From Desulfurococcales archaeon (GTDB lineage: Archaea > Thermoproteota > Thermoprotei_A > Sulfolobales > Acidilobaceae): 38,113 nt of DNA. Each line of letters begins with the position of its first letter. Within the stretch, counting starts at the first letter, position 1. The stretch is from contig WAOQ01000004.1 of the NCBI GenBank assembly GCA_015521205.1, positions 1 to 38,113 of the forward strand, in the 5' to 3' direction. Below the pieces are notes generated by a model. The model was not told the origin of the DNA and ran no database searches. It saw only the letters and a program-made list of their open reading frames with translations. A program made the position numbers and the translations under genes. Shown one piece after another: positions 7,697-15,905 of the stretch.

Positions 7697-7770
7697 GGGG
7701 GCTATGATGTGTGGTGACGGCTCTGAGGATATCTAGAAGTTCTGTGAAGAGTTCTAAGAACCGAGCCCCC
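7697..7770 (+). ncRNA. Candidate C/D box sRNA
   Basis: A terminal stem GGGGGC/GCCCCC (7697-7702 with 7765-7770) encloses boxes in the right order: C ATGATGT (7704-7710), a 12-base guide, D' CTGA (7723-7726), C' GTGAAGA (7744-7750), a 10-base guide, and a degenerate D CCGA (7761-7764). The 12-base C-to-D' spacing is the archaeal standard for 2'-O-methylation guides. Weak points are the degenerate D box and a 17-base D'-C' spacer. It ends one base before the stop codon of the convergent Cgi121 gene. The same dyad could be only a transcript-end hairpin. Confidence 0.4.
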
Positions 7771-7771
7771 T

Positions 7772-8227
7772 TCACGTTATTAGTTCTAGATGCGTTTCTA
7801 TGATCTTCATGTGAGAATCGGGTTTGCACCGTGTCTGTATTTCTTTTTCACATGGTACCATAGAGATTAGATAAAGACAAGCAAGCTGAGTTTGTTTTGC
7901 CTCTTCTTTTAATTTCTTGATGAGTTTTAAGATTTGTGTTTCACCGTATATCCTCATCATGATTTCAAATTCGATATATTTGGATCTACGTTTACCTAAG
8001 GCGTCGGCGTCTATACTGTGAAGGTATGCTAGCAGAACTTTGCATGGAACGTGTTGATGGGGTGAAACTATTACTGCCTCGTATTTTTGTAATTCGTTTC
8101 CATGTTTTTTGACAAAATCTACTAGTTCATCGTATGAACCGTCACCTTGGTTACAGGTTTGCTCTATACGTATACAATGGTTGCTATCTATAGGGAAAAA
8201 CGTAGATTCCTTTATTTCTAGTTTCAT
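7772..8227 (-). CDS. cgi121: KEOPS complex subunit Cgi121
   Basis: A 151-residue homologue of the KEOPS/EKC subunit that docks tRNA for N6-threonylcarbamoyladenosine (t6A37) synthesis. The recognisable part is the C-terminal half: an alanine- and leucine-rich helix, 'GKRRSKYIEFEIMMRIYGETQI', then a Lys-rich helix, matching the conserved helical patch with G-E-x-Q-I of archaeal Cgi121. It overlaps the phosphoribosyltransferase gene by four bases, so the two are coupled. Sua5/TsaC, which makes the threonylcarbamoyl-AMP substrate, is also in this window (28123-28734). The call rests on motif recall, not alignment. Confidence 0.75.
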   Translation of the reverse strand: MKLEIKESTFFPIDSNHCIRIEQTCNQGDGSYDELVDFVKKHGNELQKYEAVIVSPHQHVPCKVLLAYLHSIDADALGKRRSKYIEFEIMMRIYGETQILKLIKKLKEEAKQTQLACLYLISMVPCEKEIQTRCKPDSHMKIIETHLELIT

Positions 8228-8979
8228 GGTTCGTACCTTCCCGCTAGCTCTTTCTTTACCTCGTTAGTCTCCCAAGGGAAGACTATCCATTCCTCCACAG
8301 TGTATGCAAAGTAATCGGGTACGAATGTAGACCATGGTTTAAGATATAGTGTTGCCGTGTGTATGAGGGATGGACCGTGGAGTGATATAGCGGTTAATGC
8401 AACTTGAAGGCTCTTTCCAGTGTCTGAGACGTCATCTACTATTAACACTTTCTTGTCTTCTATATCAAGTGTTAGTGGTTGTCTTACGATGGGTTTTGTC
8501 CTTGTTTCACCTGGGGCTATATAGAATTTTATTTCTATAACCCCTATATCTCTTATATCTAACTTATCGGCTAAGAGTCTTGCAGGTATTAGTCCACCTC
8601 TCATTATAGCCACTATAGTATCATATTTTTCTCCTCGCTTAACAATGGTTTGCGATATTTTCTCTACTGCGTCATCTATCTCGCTCCAGGTCAGATTCCT
8701 TATTTTCAACTCTCCACCGTGAGTTATCGGTATAACCGTGATCTCTATATCACCGCTAAACTCTCGGGTATCAATCAATCTCGCGTCTGTACCATTAACA
8801 AATATGATATAACCTGGTTTAGGATGTCCATTTTCATGCAAAAATTCTCGTGCTTCTGGAATATATTCGAGTATTCGTCTTGCTATCTCTTGGAATTTTT
8901 CGTTTTTAGGAGTATATTTTATTTCTTTCTTTTCACCAAACCTGTTTTTTAACGAAGCAACCGTCTTTATCGTTATCAA
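8224..8979 (-). CDS. Beta-grasp (MoaD/ThiS-like) domain fused to a phosphoribosyltransferase
   Basis: A 251-residue two-domain protein. Residues 1-89 look like a ubiquitin-fold sulfur carrier of the MoaD/ThiS/SAMP group, with a 'VNGTDARLID' turn, an acidic 'GDIEITVIP' strand and an ending THGG where free carriers have their C-terminal GG. From residue 90 a type I phosphoribosyltransferase follows, with MRGGLIPARLL and the PRPP loop VLIVDDVSDTGKS (178-190), as in archaeal hypoxanthine/xanthine PRTases. No internal start with a Shine-Dalgarno separates the domains. The start is TTG 8979 behind AAGGGTG. Upstream is S17e; downstream Cgi121 overlaps by four bases. The nucleobase substrate is unknown. 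Confidence 0.85.
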   Translation of the reverse strand: MITIKTVASLKNRFGEKKEIKYTPKNEKFQEIARRILEYIPEAREFLHENGHPKPGYIIFVNGTDARLIDTREFSGDIEITVIPITHGGELKIRNLTWSEIDDAVEKISQTIVKRGEKYDTIVAIMRGGLIPARLLADKLDIRDIGVIEIKFYIAPGETRTKPIVRQPLTLDIEDKKVLIVDDVSDTGKSLQVALTAISLHGPSLIHTATLYLKPWSTFVPDYFAYTVEEWIVFPWETNEVKKELAGRYEP

Positions 8980-9025
8980 AAATAAACACCCTTCTATTAA
9001 GACCGGAAAATAAGGGTGACAAATA

Positions 9026-9226
9026 TTATCGTTGTTTCCTCATCTGAATCTTCATAAGGTGCGTGATATAGCCAGCTATTCTATTTCTTATTCTCTTAGA
9101 CTCATACTCTACCAGCTGCGATACTATCTGCTTATTTGTTTCAAAGTCAGTTGTGAATATGTCGGGATACCGGGCTAATAGTTTCTTAGCCGTTCTTTTT
9201 ACGATGGTAGGCCTAACTTTCCCCAT
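9026..9226 (-). CDS. rps17e: Ribosomal protein S17e
   Basis: Small-subunit protein found in archaea and eukaryotes. The 66 residues starting MGKVRPTIVKR, with the basic helix 'KKLLARYPDIFTTDFETNK' and the Lys/Arg-rich tail, are diagnostic, and the length is typical. The ATG at 9226 is chosen because GGAGGTG lies nine bases upstream; a start six codons earlier would place that site inside the gene. A TATA-like ACTATAAAG (minus strand, about 9283-9293) sits in the divergent promoter region shared with the thermosome gene. It heads the minus-strand run with the PRTase and Cgi121. Confidence 0.95.
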   Translation of the reverse strand: MGKVRPTIVKRTAKKLLARYPDIFTTDFETNKQIVSQLVEYESKRIRNRIAGYITHLMKIQMRKQR

Positions 9227-9316
9227 GGACTGGCACCTCCACACATCTTCCTTGTGTGAATGAAGCTCGTTAAGGGAGCTTTATAGTTTATTCCCTTATT
9301 GTTAAATGTGGTTTAA

Positions 9317-9346
9317 TCTCCTACACTGGAGATAATTTTATATAGA
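9317..9346 (+). promoter_or_regulatory. Thermosome promoter: dyad plus TATA box
   Basis: TTTTATATAG (9337-9346) is a clear archaeal TATA box about 55-60 bases before the thermosome start. Directly upstream, over the BRE position, is a dyad TCTCC-TACACT-GGAGA (9317-9332). A regulator bound there would block TFB/TBP, so this is a candidate heat-shock operator. No regulator is identified. Confidence 0.5.
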
Positions 9347-9399
9347 ACCAGTATTACACGATTTACGTGAGTTCAACGTATGGAGGGGTGAATAGTAAA

Positions 9400-11043
9400 A
9401 TGGCAATGGTAGAACCCACCGGGATTCCTGTGATCATACTCAAAGAGGGAACCCAGCGTACAGCTGGCAGAGACGCTGTCAGAACAAACATCATGGCGGT
9501 AAGAGCCATCTCTGAAATGCTAAAAACCACTTACGGACCCAAAGGAATGGATAAAATGTTAGTCGACAGTCTGGGCGACATCACCATAACTAATGATGGA
9601 GCCACTATACTGGATAAAATGGATATACAGCATCCAGCTGCTAAGATGATTGTACAGATATCCAAAGGACAGGACGAAGAAGCAGGAGACGGTACAAAAA
9701 CCGCCGTTATACTGGCTGGAGAGCTACTCAAACAAGCAGAGCTTTTACTAGAAAAGGGGATCCACCCAACGCTCATAATATCTGGTTATAAGAAAGCGTT
9801 GTCCAAGGCTGTCGAAACGATCCGTAAGATCGCAGAAGATGTATCCTTAGAAGAAGACGAGAAGCTTCTCTTAATAGCCAGAACTAGCCTAAACAGCAAG
9901 GCTGTGCACAGTGCAAAAGAGCACCTAGCAAAGATCGCTGTAGAGGCCGTCAAGACCGTTACCGAGAAAAGAGGGACTGATGGATACTACTATGTGGATC
10001 TAGATAACATACAAATCATAAAGAAACATGGCGGCGCCGTGCTAGATACCAGGTTAATCAAGGGCATCGTTATAGATAAGGAAGTCGTACATCCAGGTAT
10101 GCCTAAGAGAGTTGAAAAAGCCAAGATCGCGCTCCTCGACGCGCCACTAGAGGTAGAGAAACCTGAAATAGACGCTGAAATAAGGATTACTGACCCCTTA
10201 CTCCTGGAGAAGTTCTTCGAGGAGGAAGAAAAGATACTGAGAGAGATGGTAGACAAAATAGCAGCTACCGGCGCCAACGTAGTGATAACTCAGAAAGGCA
10301 TTGACGATGTAGCACAACATTTCCTGGCCAAGAAAGGCATACTAGCTGTTAGGAGAGTCAAGAGAAGCGATATTGAGAAGATAGCACGGGCCACTGGTGC
10401 TAGAATAGTTAGCAATATCGAAGATCTAAAGCCTGAGGATCTCGGAGAGGCCGAGCTTGTTGAGGAGAGGAAGATCGGAGAGGACAAAATGGTGTTCATT
10501 GAGGGAGCCAAAAACCCGAAGAGTGTCACCATACTCATCAGAGCAGGACTTGAGCGTCTAGTAGATGAAACGGAGAGAGCAATACATGATGCCTTGAGCG
10601 CTGTTGCCGATGCTATTAAAGACGGGAAAATAGTGGCCGGAGCTGGAGCCGCTGAAGCTGAAGTAGCCAAGGCTTTGCGAGAATATGCACCTACCGTAGG
10701 CGGTAAGGAACAGTTAGCCATCGAGTTCTATGCAAGAGCTGTGGAGGCTATACCGACTATACTGGCCGAGAACGCCGGTCTAGATAGCATCGAGATACTA
10801 ATGAAGCTTAGGGCGGCACACGAAGATCCTGCGAAGAAGTTCTACGGGATTGACATAACAAGCGGTGAGATCAAAGATGTCTATGCCCTAGGTATAATTG
10901 ATCCTGCTAGAGTAAAGATAAACGCGTTGAAAGCAGCGACAGAGGCGGCCACACTCATACTAAGGATAGATGATATAATAGCTGCTAGCAGGACAAAGGA
11001 AGAAGAAGAAAGTAAAACTGGTGGAGAAGAGGAGGAAGAGTAA
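9400..11043 (+). CDS. ths: Thermosome subunit (group II chaperonin)
   Basis: ATP-driven folding chamber subunit of the cytoplasm. It has the family landmarks: [12 protein letters not shown] near the N-terminus, ITNDGATIL, the nucleotide motif GDGTKT, the apical/helical-protrusion region in the middle, and [12 protein letters not shown] in the distal equatorial domain. The C-terminus is a Glu-rich tail without a GGM repeat. The ATG at 9400 (547 residues) is preferred over the GTG at 9367 because GGAGGGGTG at 9382-9390 is nine bases before it. A T-rich stretch at about 11066-11092 follows the stop and may end the transcript. It is a single-copy locus here, so hetero-oligomer partners would be elsewhere. 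Confidence 0.97.
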   Translation: MAMVEPTGIPVIILKEGTQRTAGRDAVRTNIMAVRAISEMLKTTYGPKGMDKMLVDSLGDITITNDGATILDKMDIQHPAAKMIVQISKGQDEEAGDGTKTAVILAGELLKQAELLLEKGIHPTLIISGYKKALSKAVETIRKIAEDVSLEEDEKLLLIARTSLNSKAVHSAKEHLAKIAVEAVKTVTEKRGTDGYYYVDLDNIQIIKKHGGAVLDTRLIKGIVIDKEVVHPGMPKRVEKAKIALLDAPLEVEKPEIDAEIRITDPLLLEKFFEEEEKILREMVDKIAATGANVVITQKGIDDVAQHFLAKKGILAVRRVKRSDIEKIARATGARIVSNIEDLKPEDLGEAELVEERKIGEDKMVFIEGAKNPKSVTILIRAGLERLVDETERAIHDALSAVADAIKDGKIVAGAGAAEAEVAKALREYAPTVGGKEQLAIEFYARAVEAIPTILAENAGLDSIEILMKLRAAHEDPAKKFYGIDITSGEIKDVYALGIIDPARVKINALKAATEAATLILRIDDIIAASRTKEEEESKTGGEEEEE

Positions 11044-11166
11044 ACCTCTTTTCCATCGAATCTAACTTTCATTTATTTTCAATGGTTTTTGTTAGACAAC
11101 CAATCTTTTTAGTTAATTATAAAGCAACGAGTTTACATTCTCGACGACACATAGAGGTCACAAGGC

Positions 11167-11763
11167 ATGGGAGACAAAATCCTGTTTGTTGTAGGAGTCC
11201 CGGGCACAGGTAAAACCACCCTCTCAAAAAAATTAGAATTAAAAGGAATATGCTATCGAGTTAAAATCAACCCAGAAAATGGAATACTCGCCTCGTGGGA
11301 CCCGCTCAGTCAGTCCCTGATCTTGAACGACGAACACCTATTGATCAAAGCCATACTTCACAAATGGGAAAATTTCCAATGCATAATCATAGAAACTCAC
11401 ACGCCGGGCATACTCTCAAACGTGATAACTCCAACACACATTGTCATTTTACGCACCAACCCACTGATACTTTACGAACGCCTTCGTTCAAAGGGATGGG
11501 GGTTCCGAAAAATCCTTGAGAACGTTGAGGCCGAGTATCTTGGTATCCCATCTTTAGAGGTTCGTAAACTCTATAATTACACCACAAGTAAGATCTTAGA
11601 AATAGATACCTCTGGTGTCAAATCTGAGGAGTTGGTTGATCATTTAATGGATTTCCTTCATGACGGTGGGTCGATGATAGATTCTGGATATATAGACTGG
11701 ACCGCAACAAAGTACGCCACAGATATAGAGTCCCTTATTTTTCAGAATCTGAAAATCCTATAA
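11167..11763 (+). CDS. Adenylate kinase-like NTPase (Fap7/AK6 family)
   Basis: P-loop protein of the Fap7/AK6 type, which in archaea and eukaryotes has adenylate kinase/ATPase activity and helps mature the small ribosomal subunit. Walker A is GVPGTGKTT (residues 9-17). 'IIIETH' is the Walker B-like strand, and RLRSKGWGFRKILENVEAEYLG matches the lid/NMP region where family members have RGY..KI.EN..AE. The 198 residues are about 20 longer than usual because of an unmatched C-terminal tail. That tail overlaps the end of the convergent HerA-like gene by six bases. The ATG at 11167 follows GAGGT by eight bases; a TATA-like TTATAAAG is about 50 bases upstream. Confidence 0.8.
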   Translation: MGDKILFVVGVPGTGKTTLSKKLELKGICYRVKINPENGILASWDPLSQSLILNDEHLLIKAILHKWENFQCIIIETHTPGILSNVITPTHIVILRTNPLILYERLRSKGWGFRKILENVEAEYLGIPSLEVRKLYNYTTSKILEIDTSGVKSEELVDHLMDFLHDGGSMIDSGYIDWTATKYATDIESLIFQNLKIL

Positions 11764-13437
11764 CTCCACTTTTATAAAAAGGGGGTTCTTATATCTCGGT
11801 GATACAAGTATCGCCTCGCCCGTATCTAAGGTGGGTAGAAGACTCGCTATGTCATCTGGCAGTTTTGTAGCACCTATTATTGTTTGATAATCGACGCCCG
11901 AACGAATCGAATGTATGATTTTCGTGCCAGTATTCATTATTATATCAGCGCTTAGTTTAGAAGGATTCTGAGTCGAAATAACAATCGAAACACCAAATTT
12001 TCTTCCTTCCACGACCAACTCTTCCAGTATGGGATAATTCTCGTTTCTAAAGCTTATTAGATTCTGCAGTTCGTCAAGAAATATGATTAGATCACCCCGT
12101 AACAACCTGTTTTTCTTCAGTTGATACATCATCGCGACTAGAAGGAAAGCATAAACACGACGGACAAACCCATTTTTTATCTTAAAAAGATCGATTATTA
12201 TTGGTCTGTGAGTACTCAATTTCTCTTTCAGGGAACCTATGCTACATTTTCCTTCAAATAGAATTTTGTTATGTTTGTTCGAGATGAGTGAAAGTCTGCG
12301 TTCGATTGAAAATTTTATTTCACGATCCCAGTAGCCTTCGCTGGGTATATAGTCCTGGAAAAGCTTGTATAGATCTCTGAACGATAGAGGCTTATGAGAA
12401 GATATTATTCTCGTCAAAAAAGCTGTTTGAGGAACCGACAGACTCAGCACGGAAGAAAGTACTTCAGCAATATTTTCGGGTTCAAATATATCATAGCAAA
12501 AGATGTTTATTGGAAGTTCTCCCTGACTGGGGTCGATTACTATATAGTCGGATACTCCTAAATTGCCAAGTATCTGGGGATATTCACCGTGCCAATCTAG
12601 TACCATCGTCAAAAAACCTGTCTTTCTCTTACCCTTAATATTATAGAGCCCAGAAATTATTTTTGCTAAAGTCGTGGACTTCCCGCTTCCGGTAGAACCA
12701 AAAACAGCGACCCTGTTGAGAAGTTCCTCATAGGCTAAACCTACTTTTATAACATTTCTTGTATTAAGCGTCTTTCCTAGCTCGATATCAAAGGAGATAT
12801 CTGGGTCTAAATCCACATATCGTTTAATCTTGGTTCTGCTTGTTATTGTCCGATTAACAGCGAATCCTGCTTCACTAACTATATCCTTTATAGAACTTAT
12901 GTATTCTTCTTTTTCGAGAACCGGGCGTTTCTCCAAAACTCTTACGTTAGAGCAACTAGCTAGAATAGAGGTGTACAATACCTCCGCCTCAAATTTCGCA
13001 TTGTTCGTGTCATCAATTACTACTAGGTATGAAATATTGTTCTTGTAGTCAGTTAGGTCTAGTATTCTAGATCTGGAAGTCTGGGATCTCGTTTTAACAA
13101 TAGATTTTACACACGTGTCACTTCCTATCGTAGAATCAGGCATCGTATATTTTATTATGTAAAGTTGAGAAGGTTCAACTTTCCTTTTAATAAGACCCCT
13201 TAATCCCAGGCTATTAATAAAAGGGCTTAGGTTGCTAAGGACAATAATCGTGAAGATCAGCATTGTAGTGATCAAAAAATACGGGCTGAAACCTGGTTTG
13301 AGAGCATAAGAGATTAGTGTCAATGATGCTAAAGTGCCCGTTAAAGGAATCAAAACGTTCTTATATTTAACCACAAAGTACACTTCCTCCCCCATACTTT
13401 TTGGGGAAAACACTAAAAGCGGGGGGATTTGTGCCAT
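11758..13437 (-). CDS. Membrane-anchored HerA-like ATPase, candidate CedB (DNA import)
   Basis: A 559-residue HerA/FtsK/VirB4-superfamily ATPase. Two hydrophobic helices near the N-terminus (about 28-46 and 53-74) anchor it. The ATPase core has Walker A GSTGSGKST (247-255), the Walker B strand IIFLDELQNL, and the ISTQNPSKL sensor. Soluble HerA lacks the membrane pair. The combination is that of CedB, the motor of the crenarchaeal DNA exchange (Ced) system, although CedA is not in this window. GGGGGAGG lies inside the first codons, so the true start may be the GTG at 13374 (codon 22). It lies downstream of rpoG on the same strand. An unrelated DUF87 conjugation-type ATPase is the main alternative. 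Confidence 0.75.
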   Translation of the reverse strand: MAQIPPLLVFSPKSMGEEVYFVVKYKNVLIPLTGTLASLTLISYALKPGFSPYFLITTMLIFTIIVLSNLSPFINSLGLRGLIKRKVEPSQLYIIKYTMPDSTIGSDTCVKSIVKTRSQTSRSRILDLTDYKNNISYLVVIDDTNNAKFEAEVLYTSILASCSNVRVLEKRPVLEKEEYISSIKDIVSEAGFAVNRTITSRTKIKRYVDLDPDISFDIELGKTLNTRNVIKVGLAYEELLNRVAVFGSTGSGKSTTLAKIISGLYNIKGKRKTGFLTMVLDWHGEYPQILGNLGVSDYIVIDPSQGELPINIFCYDIFEPENIAEVLSSVLSLSVPQTAFLTRIISSHKPLSFRDLYKLFQDYIPSEGYWDREIKFSIERRLSLISNKHNKILFEGKCSIGSLKEKLSTHRPIIIDLFKIKNGFVRRVYAFLLVAMMYQLKKNRLLRGDLIIFLDELQNLISFRNENYPILEELVVEGRKFGVSIVISTQNPSKLSADIIMNTGTKIIHSIRSGVDYQTIIGATKLPDDIASLLPTLDTGEAILVSPRYKNPLFIKVEL

Positions 13438-13473
13438 TCATAGAATGCTTTGCAGACAGTAATCCGGTGCAAT

Positions 13474-13818
13474 TTAGATTATACAAGCATAAACCTCTTC
13501 TTTATCAGTCATATACTCCGCCACATCATTATTTTCGATTACCCATACAAAACCAGCTACCGAGACGATTACTTTATTTTCACCGGATTTTTCAACCAAC
13601 CTGGTTTTAGCACAGAAAACGGCCTTATCGACTAGCTCCTTATCCATATCTTTTGTAAATATTACTTTGATTTCTTGTTCAGGGTTCAATCTAACGAGTG
13701 TATCGGGAAGATCCATTTTCAGAGCACCATTCTCTAGGTTTATCTCATATATAGTTGTAGCGGGTATCTTTCCAGGTTCGGATCCCATCACTTTACCCTT
13801 TATTTCCAAAGCAACCAC
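13474..13818 (-). CDS. rpoG: RNA polymerase subunit Rpb8/RpoG
   Basis: A 114-residue beta-rich protein that fits RpoG, the crenarchaeal counterpart of eukaryotic Rpb8. The order of elements resembles Sulfolobus RpoG: an N-terminal strand pair, 'EIKVIFTKDMD', a loop with a short helix, then 'VIVSVAGFVWVI' and a final 'VYACII'. Identity is low, as is normal for this subunit, so the call is moderate. The GTG start at 13818 has GGTGAG six bases before it. It is divergent from the Sm-like gene, sharing a 116-bp promoter region. Confidence 0.65.
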   Translation of the reverse strand: MVALEIKGKVMGSEPGKIPATTIYEINLENGALKMDLPDTLVRLNPEQEIKVIFTKDMDKELVDKAVFCAKTRLVEKSGENKVIVSVAGFVWVIENNDVAEYMTDKEEVYACII

Positions 13819-13934
13819 TTCATACTCACCAACGATACACTTGACAACTCAACCCATATTAATTTAAAAGCGACCTTTTACCCACCAACCTAATATAGCA
13901 TAGTGCAATAGGTATTCGAGAAAGGTGTAGAACC

Positions 13935-14369
13935 GTGCGTGGACCAAACGTCAAAATTATGACAAAAATGAACAGTCTTGTAGGACGTAAAATACGTGTG
14001 GTATTAGCGAATGGACGCAACTATACTGGTAAACTTGAAGGTTTTGACATCCAATCGTTTAATCTTTTACTAGTTAACGCTGAAGATAGTCAAGGAAATG
14101 TATTTCCCTCGGTTATAATTAATGGAAATATGATATCAGAAATAATAGAAACAGAAAAGAAACTATTTGATCCAAAAGAATTTAGAGATTTAGTAATCAA
14201 AAAATTGGGTCTACGAGAATACGACGTTACCGTCATAGAAGAAGCAGGCACCGTAGTTATAATGAGGAAAATTACTGTTTCGGAAAAAGGCGTTGAAGGC
14301 AGCGGACCACTTCTCAATAGTGTGTACGCGATATATAATGAATACATGAAAAAGAAACAAGAAAGCTAA
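13935..14369 (+). CDS. Sm-like (Lsm) protein with C-terminal domain, SmAP3 type
   Basis: RNA-binding Lsm protein. Sm1 (residues about 12-45: LVGRKIRVVLANGRNYTGKLEGFD) and Sm2 (about 55-72: IINGNMISEI) are recognisable, followed by about 70 residues of an alpha/beta C-terminal domain. That two-domain build is known from crenarchaeal SmAP3, which forms large rings. The start is GTG at 13935 with GGTG seven bases upstream. The downstream tgtA starts 24 bases after the stop, so the pair is likely one operon, linking an RNA-binding ring to a tRNA-modifying enzyme. Confidence 0.85.
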   Translation: MRGPNVKIMTKMNSLVGRKIRVVLANGRNYTGKLEGFDIQSFNLLLVNAEDSQGNVFPSVIINGNMISEIIETEKKLFDPKEFRDLVIKKLGLREYDVTVIEEAGTVVIMRKITVSEKGVEGSGPLLNSVYAIYNEYMKKKQES

Positions 14370-14393
14370 CTCAAAACTAGGGGATACAATGCT

Positions 14394-15905
14394 ATGTTTA
14401 GAATAAAACATGTGGATTTAGCAGGGAGAATAGGAGAGATACAAGTTAAAAGTAGGAAAATCGAAACCCCCGCCCTTTTCCCCGTGATAGATCCGCTACG
14501 CCAAGAAGTTTCCGCGAATGAAATCGATAGCATCGGGTTCAAACAAGTTATAACAAACGCGTACCTAACCTACAAACGATTTGGCGCTAAAGCTGAAGAA
14601 CAAGGAATACACAAAATCATAGGATTCGACGGAGTAGTTATGACAGACTCGGGGGCATATCAACTCTTAGAATATGGAAGTGTTGACATAGAACAGGAAA
14701 CCGTACTTAGATATCAAAAGAGAATAGGAAGCGATATAGGCGTCATACTCGATGTACCAACAGGAAATGTGGATAAGGAAAAAGCAGAACAGACGGTTAC
14801 AGAAACGCTGCGACGTGCACGGAAAGCATTGGAAATAATAGATCCTCTCCAAGATCCAATAATATGGGTTCTCCCTTTACAAGGCGGCCGGTTCCTAGAT
14901 CTTTTAGAATATAGCGCGAAAGAGGCGGTTAAGCTACCCTATAGAATGTATAGCCTGGGTAGCCCCACCGTTTTCCTAGAAAAGTATCAATACGATATAA
15001 TAGGAGATATGGTATATACTGCACGAAAAATCCTTCCCTGGGGAAAACCGCTCCACTTGTTCGGGGCTGGACACCCTCTCCTCATACCATTCATGGTGGC
15101 ACTGGGCGTTGACACCTTCGACTCTGCATCCTATATACTATATGCGAGAGACAATAGGATTATGACGAAAAACGGGGTGCATAGGCTAGAAAAATTAGAA
15201 TACATGCCATGCTCGACGCCTATATGTCTAAAGTATACGCCGAAGGAATTGCTTGAAATGGATAAAAACGAAAGGACACGTTTACTGGCATTACACAATT
15301 TATATGAGATAAAAGCCTCGATTAATGAAACAAAAGAGGCGATACGGGAAAATAGATTGTGGGAACTGTTAAGGGAATATGCGTCCCTCCACCCTAGCAC
15401 ATACACGTTATTCGACAAGTTTAGGAAGTATGCATCCTACCTTGAAAAATACACTCCCAAAACTCCTATCAACACAAGAGGCCGAAAAATCCTAGACAAA
15501 AAAGATACTTGGAACCCCATAATTTTACGTCACTTAAATTATCTAATTTGTAAACTAGACATAAAGGTAGACAATATTATAATCGTACCAGAACCCGAAG
15601 ATAGGGCCGTCCCAGGCAAAAACAACGTTTTCTATTTTAAACCAATAATAGGTCTGATACCCTCGAACCTATCCAGGACTTATCCTTACCCACAAATCTC
15701 ATATCCCCCTATACTAGATTGGGAATCGTGTGAATGGACGAAACAAGTTATAATAACATTTCTCATTAAGAAGAATATAAAACATGTAAAAATAGCAATT
15801 ACAGATAAAAACATGCCCTGTCTAAAATACATAGCAAATTCTCTGAAGGAAAAAATCTCCAAGAAAGGAATAACTGTAGAAATACTCAGCCTAACGCATG
15901 CCTAA
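14394..15905 (+). CDS. tgtA: Archaeosine tRNA-guanine transglycosylase (PUA-less form)
   Basis: Exchanges guanine-15 of tRNA for preQ0, the first step of archaeosine formation. Catalytic parts are present: D85 in MTDSGAYQ, the active-site Asp D243 in FDSASY, and GLxxGxx-type substrate loops. Length is 503 rather than about 580, and the C-terminal PUA domain is missing; a convergent gene next door encodes it. The zinc site is unusual. The expected CxCxxC is C273-S-T-P-I-C278, so the middle Cys is Thr; the fourth ligand H301 is kept. The C-terminal 140 residues would be the remaining accessory domain. It overlaps the convergent PUA gene by 20 bases. Confidence 0.93.
   Translation: MFRIKHVDLAGRIGEIQVKSRKIETPALFPVIDPLRQEVSANEIDSIGFKQVITNAYLTYKRFGAKAEEQGIHKIIGFDGVVMTDSGAYQLLEYGSVDIEQETVLRYQKRIGSDIGVILDVPTGNVDKEKAEQTVTETLRRARKALEIIDPLQDPIIWVLPLQGGRFLDLLEYSAKEAVKLPYRMYSLGSPTVFLEKYQYDIIGDMVYTARKILPWGKPLHLFGAGHPLLIPFMVALGVDTFDSASYILYARDNRIMTKNGVHRLEKLEYMPCSTPICLKYTPKELLEMDKNERTRLLALHNLYEIKASINETKEAIRENRLWELLREYASLHPSTYTLFDKFRKYASYLEKYTPKTPINTRGRKILDKKDTWNPIILRHLNYLICKLDIKVDNIIIVPEPEDRAVPGKNNVFYFKPIIGLIPSNLSRTYPYPQISYPPILDWESCEWTKQVIITFLIKKNIKHVKIAITDKNMPCLKYIANSLKEKISKKGITVEILSLTHA

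Noticed and set aside
8987-9018. Inverted repeat CACCCTT/AAGGGTG as a regulatory hairpin
   Set aside because: One arm, read on the minus strand, is simply the AAGGGTG Shine-Dalgarno of the beta-grasp/PRTase gene; the pairing is likely accidental.
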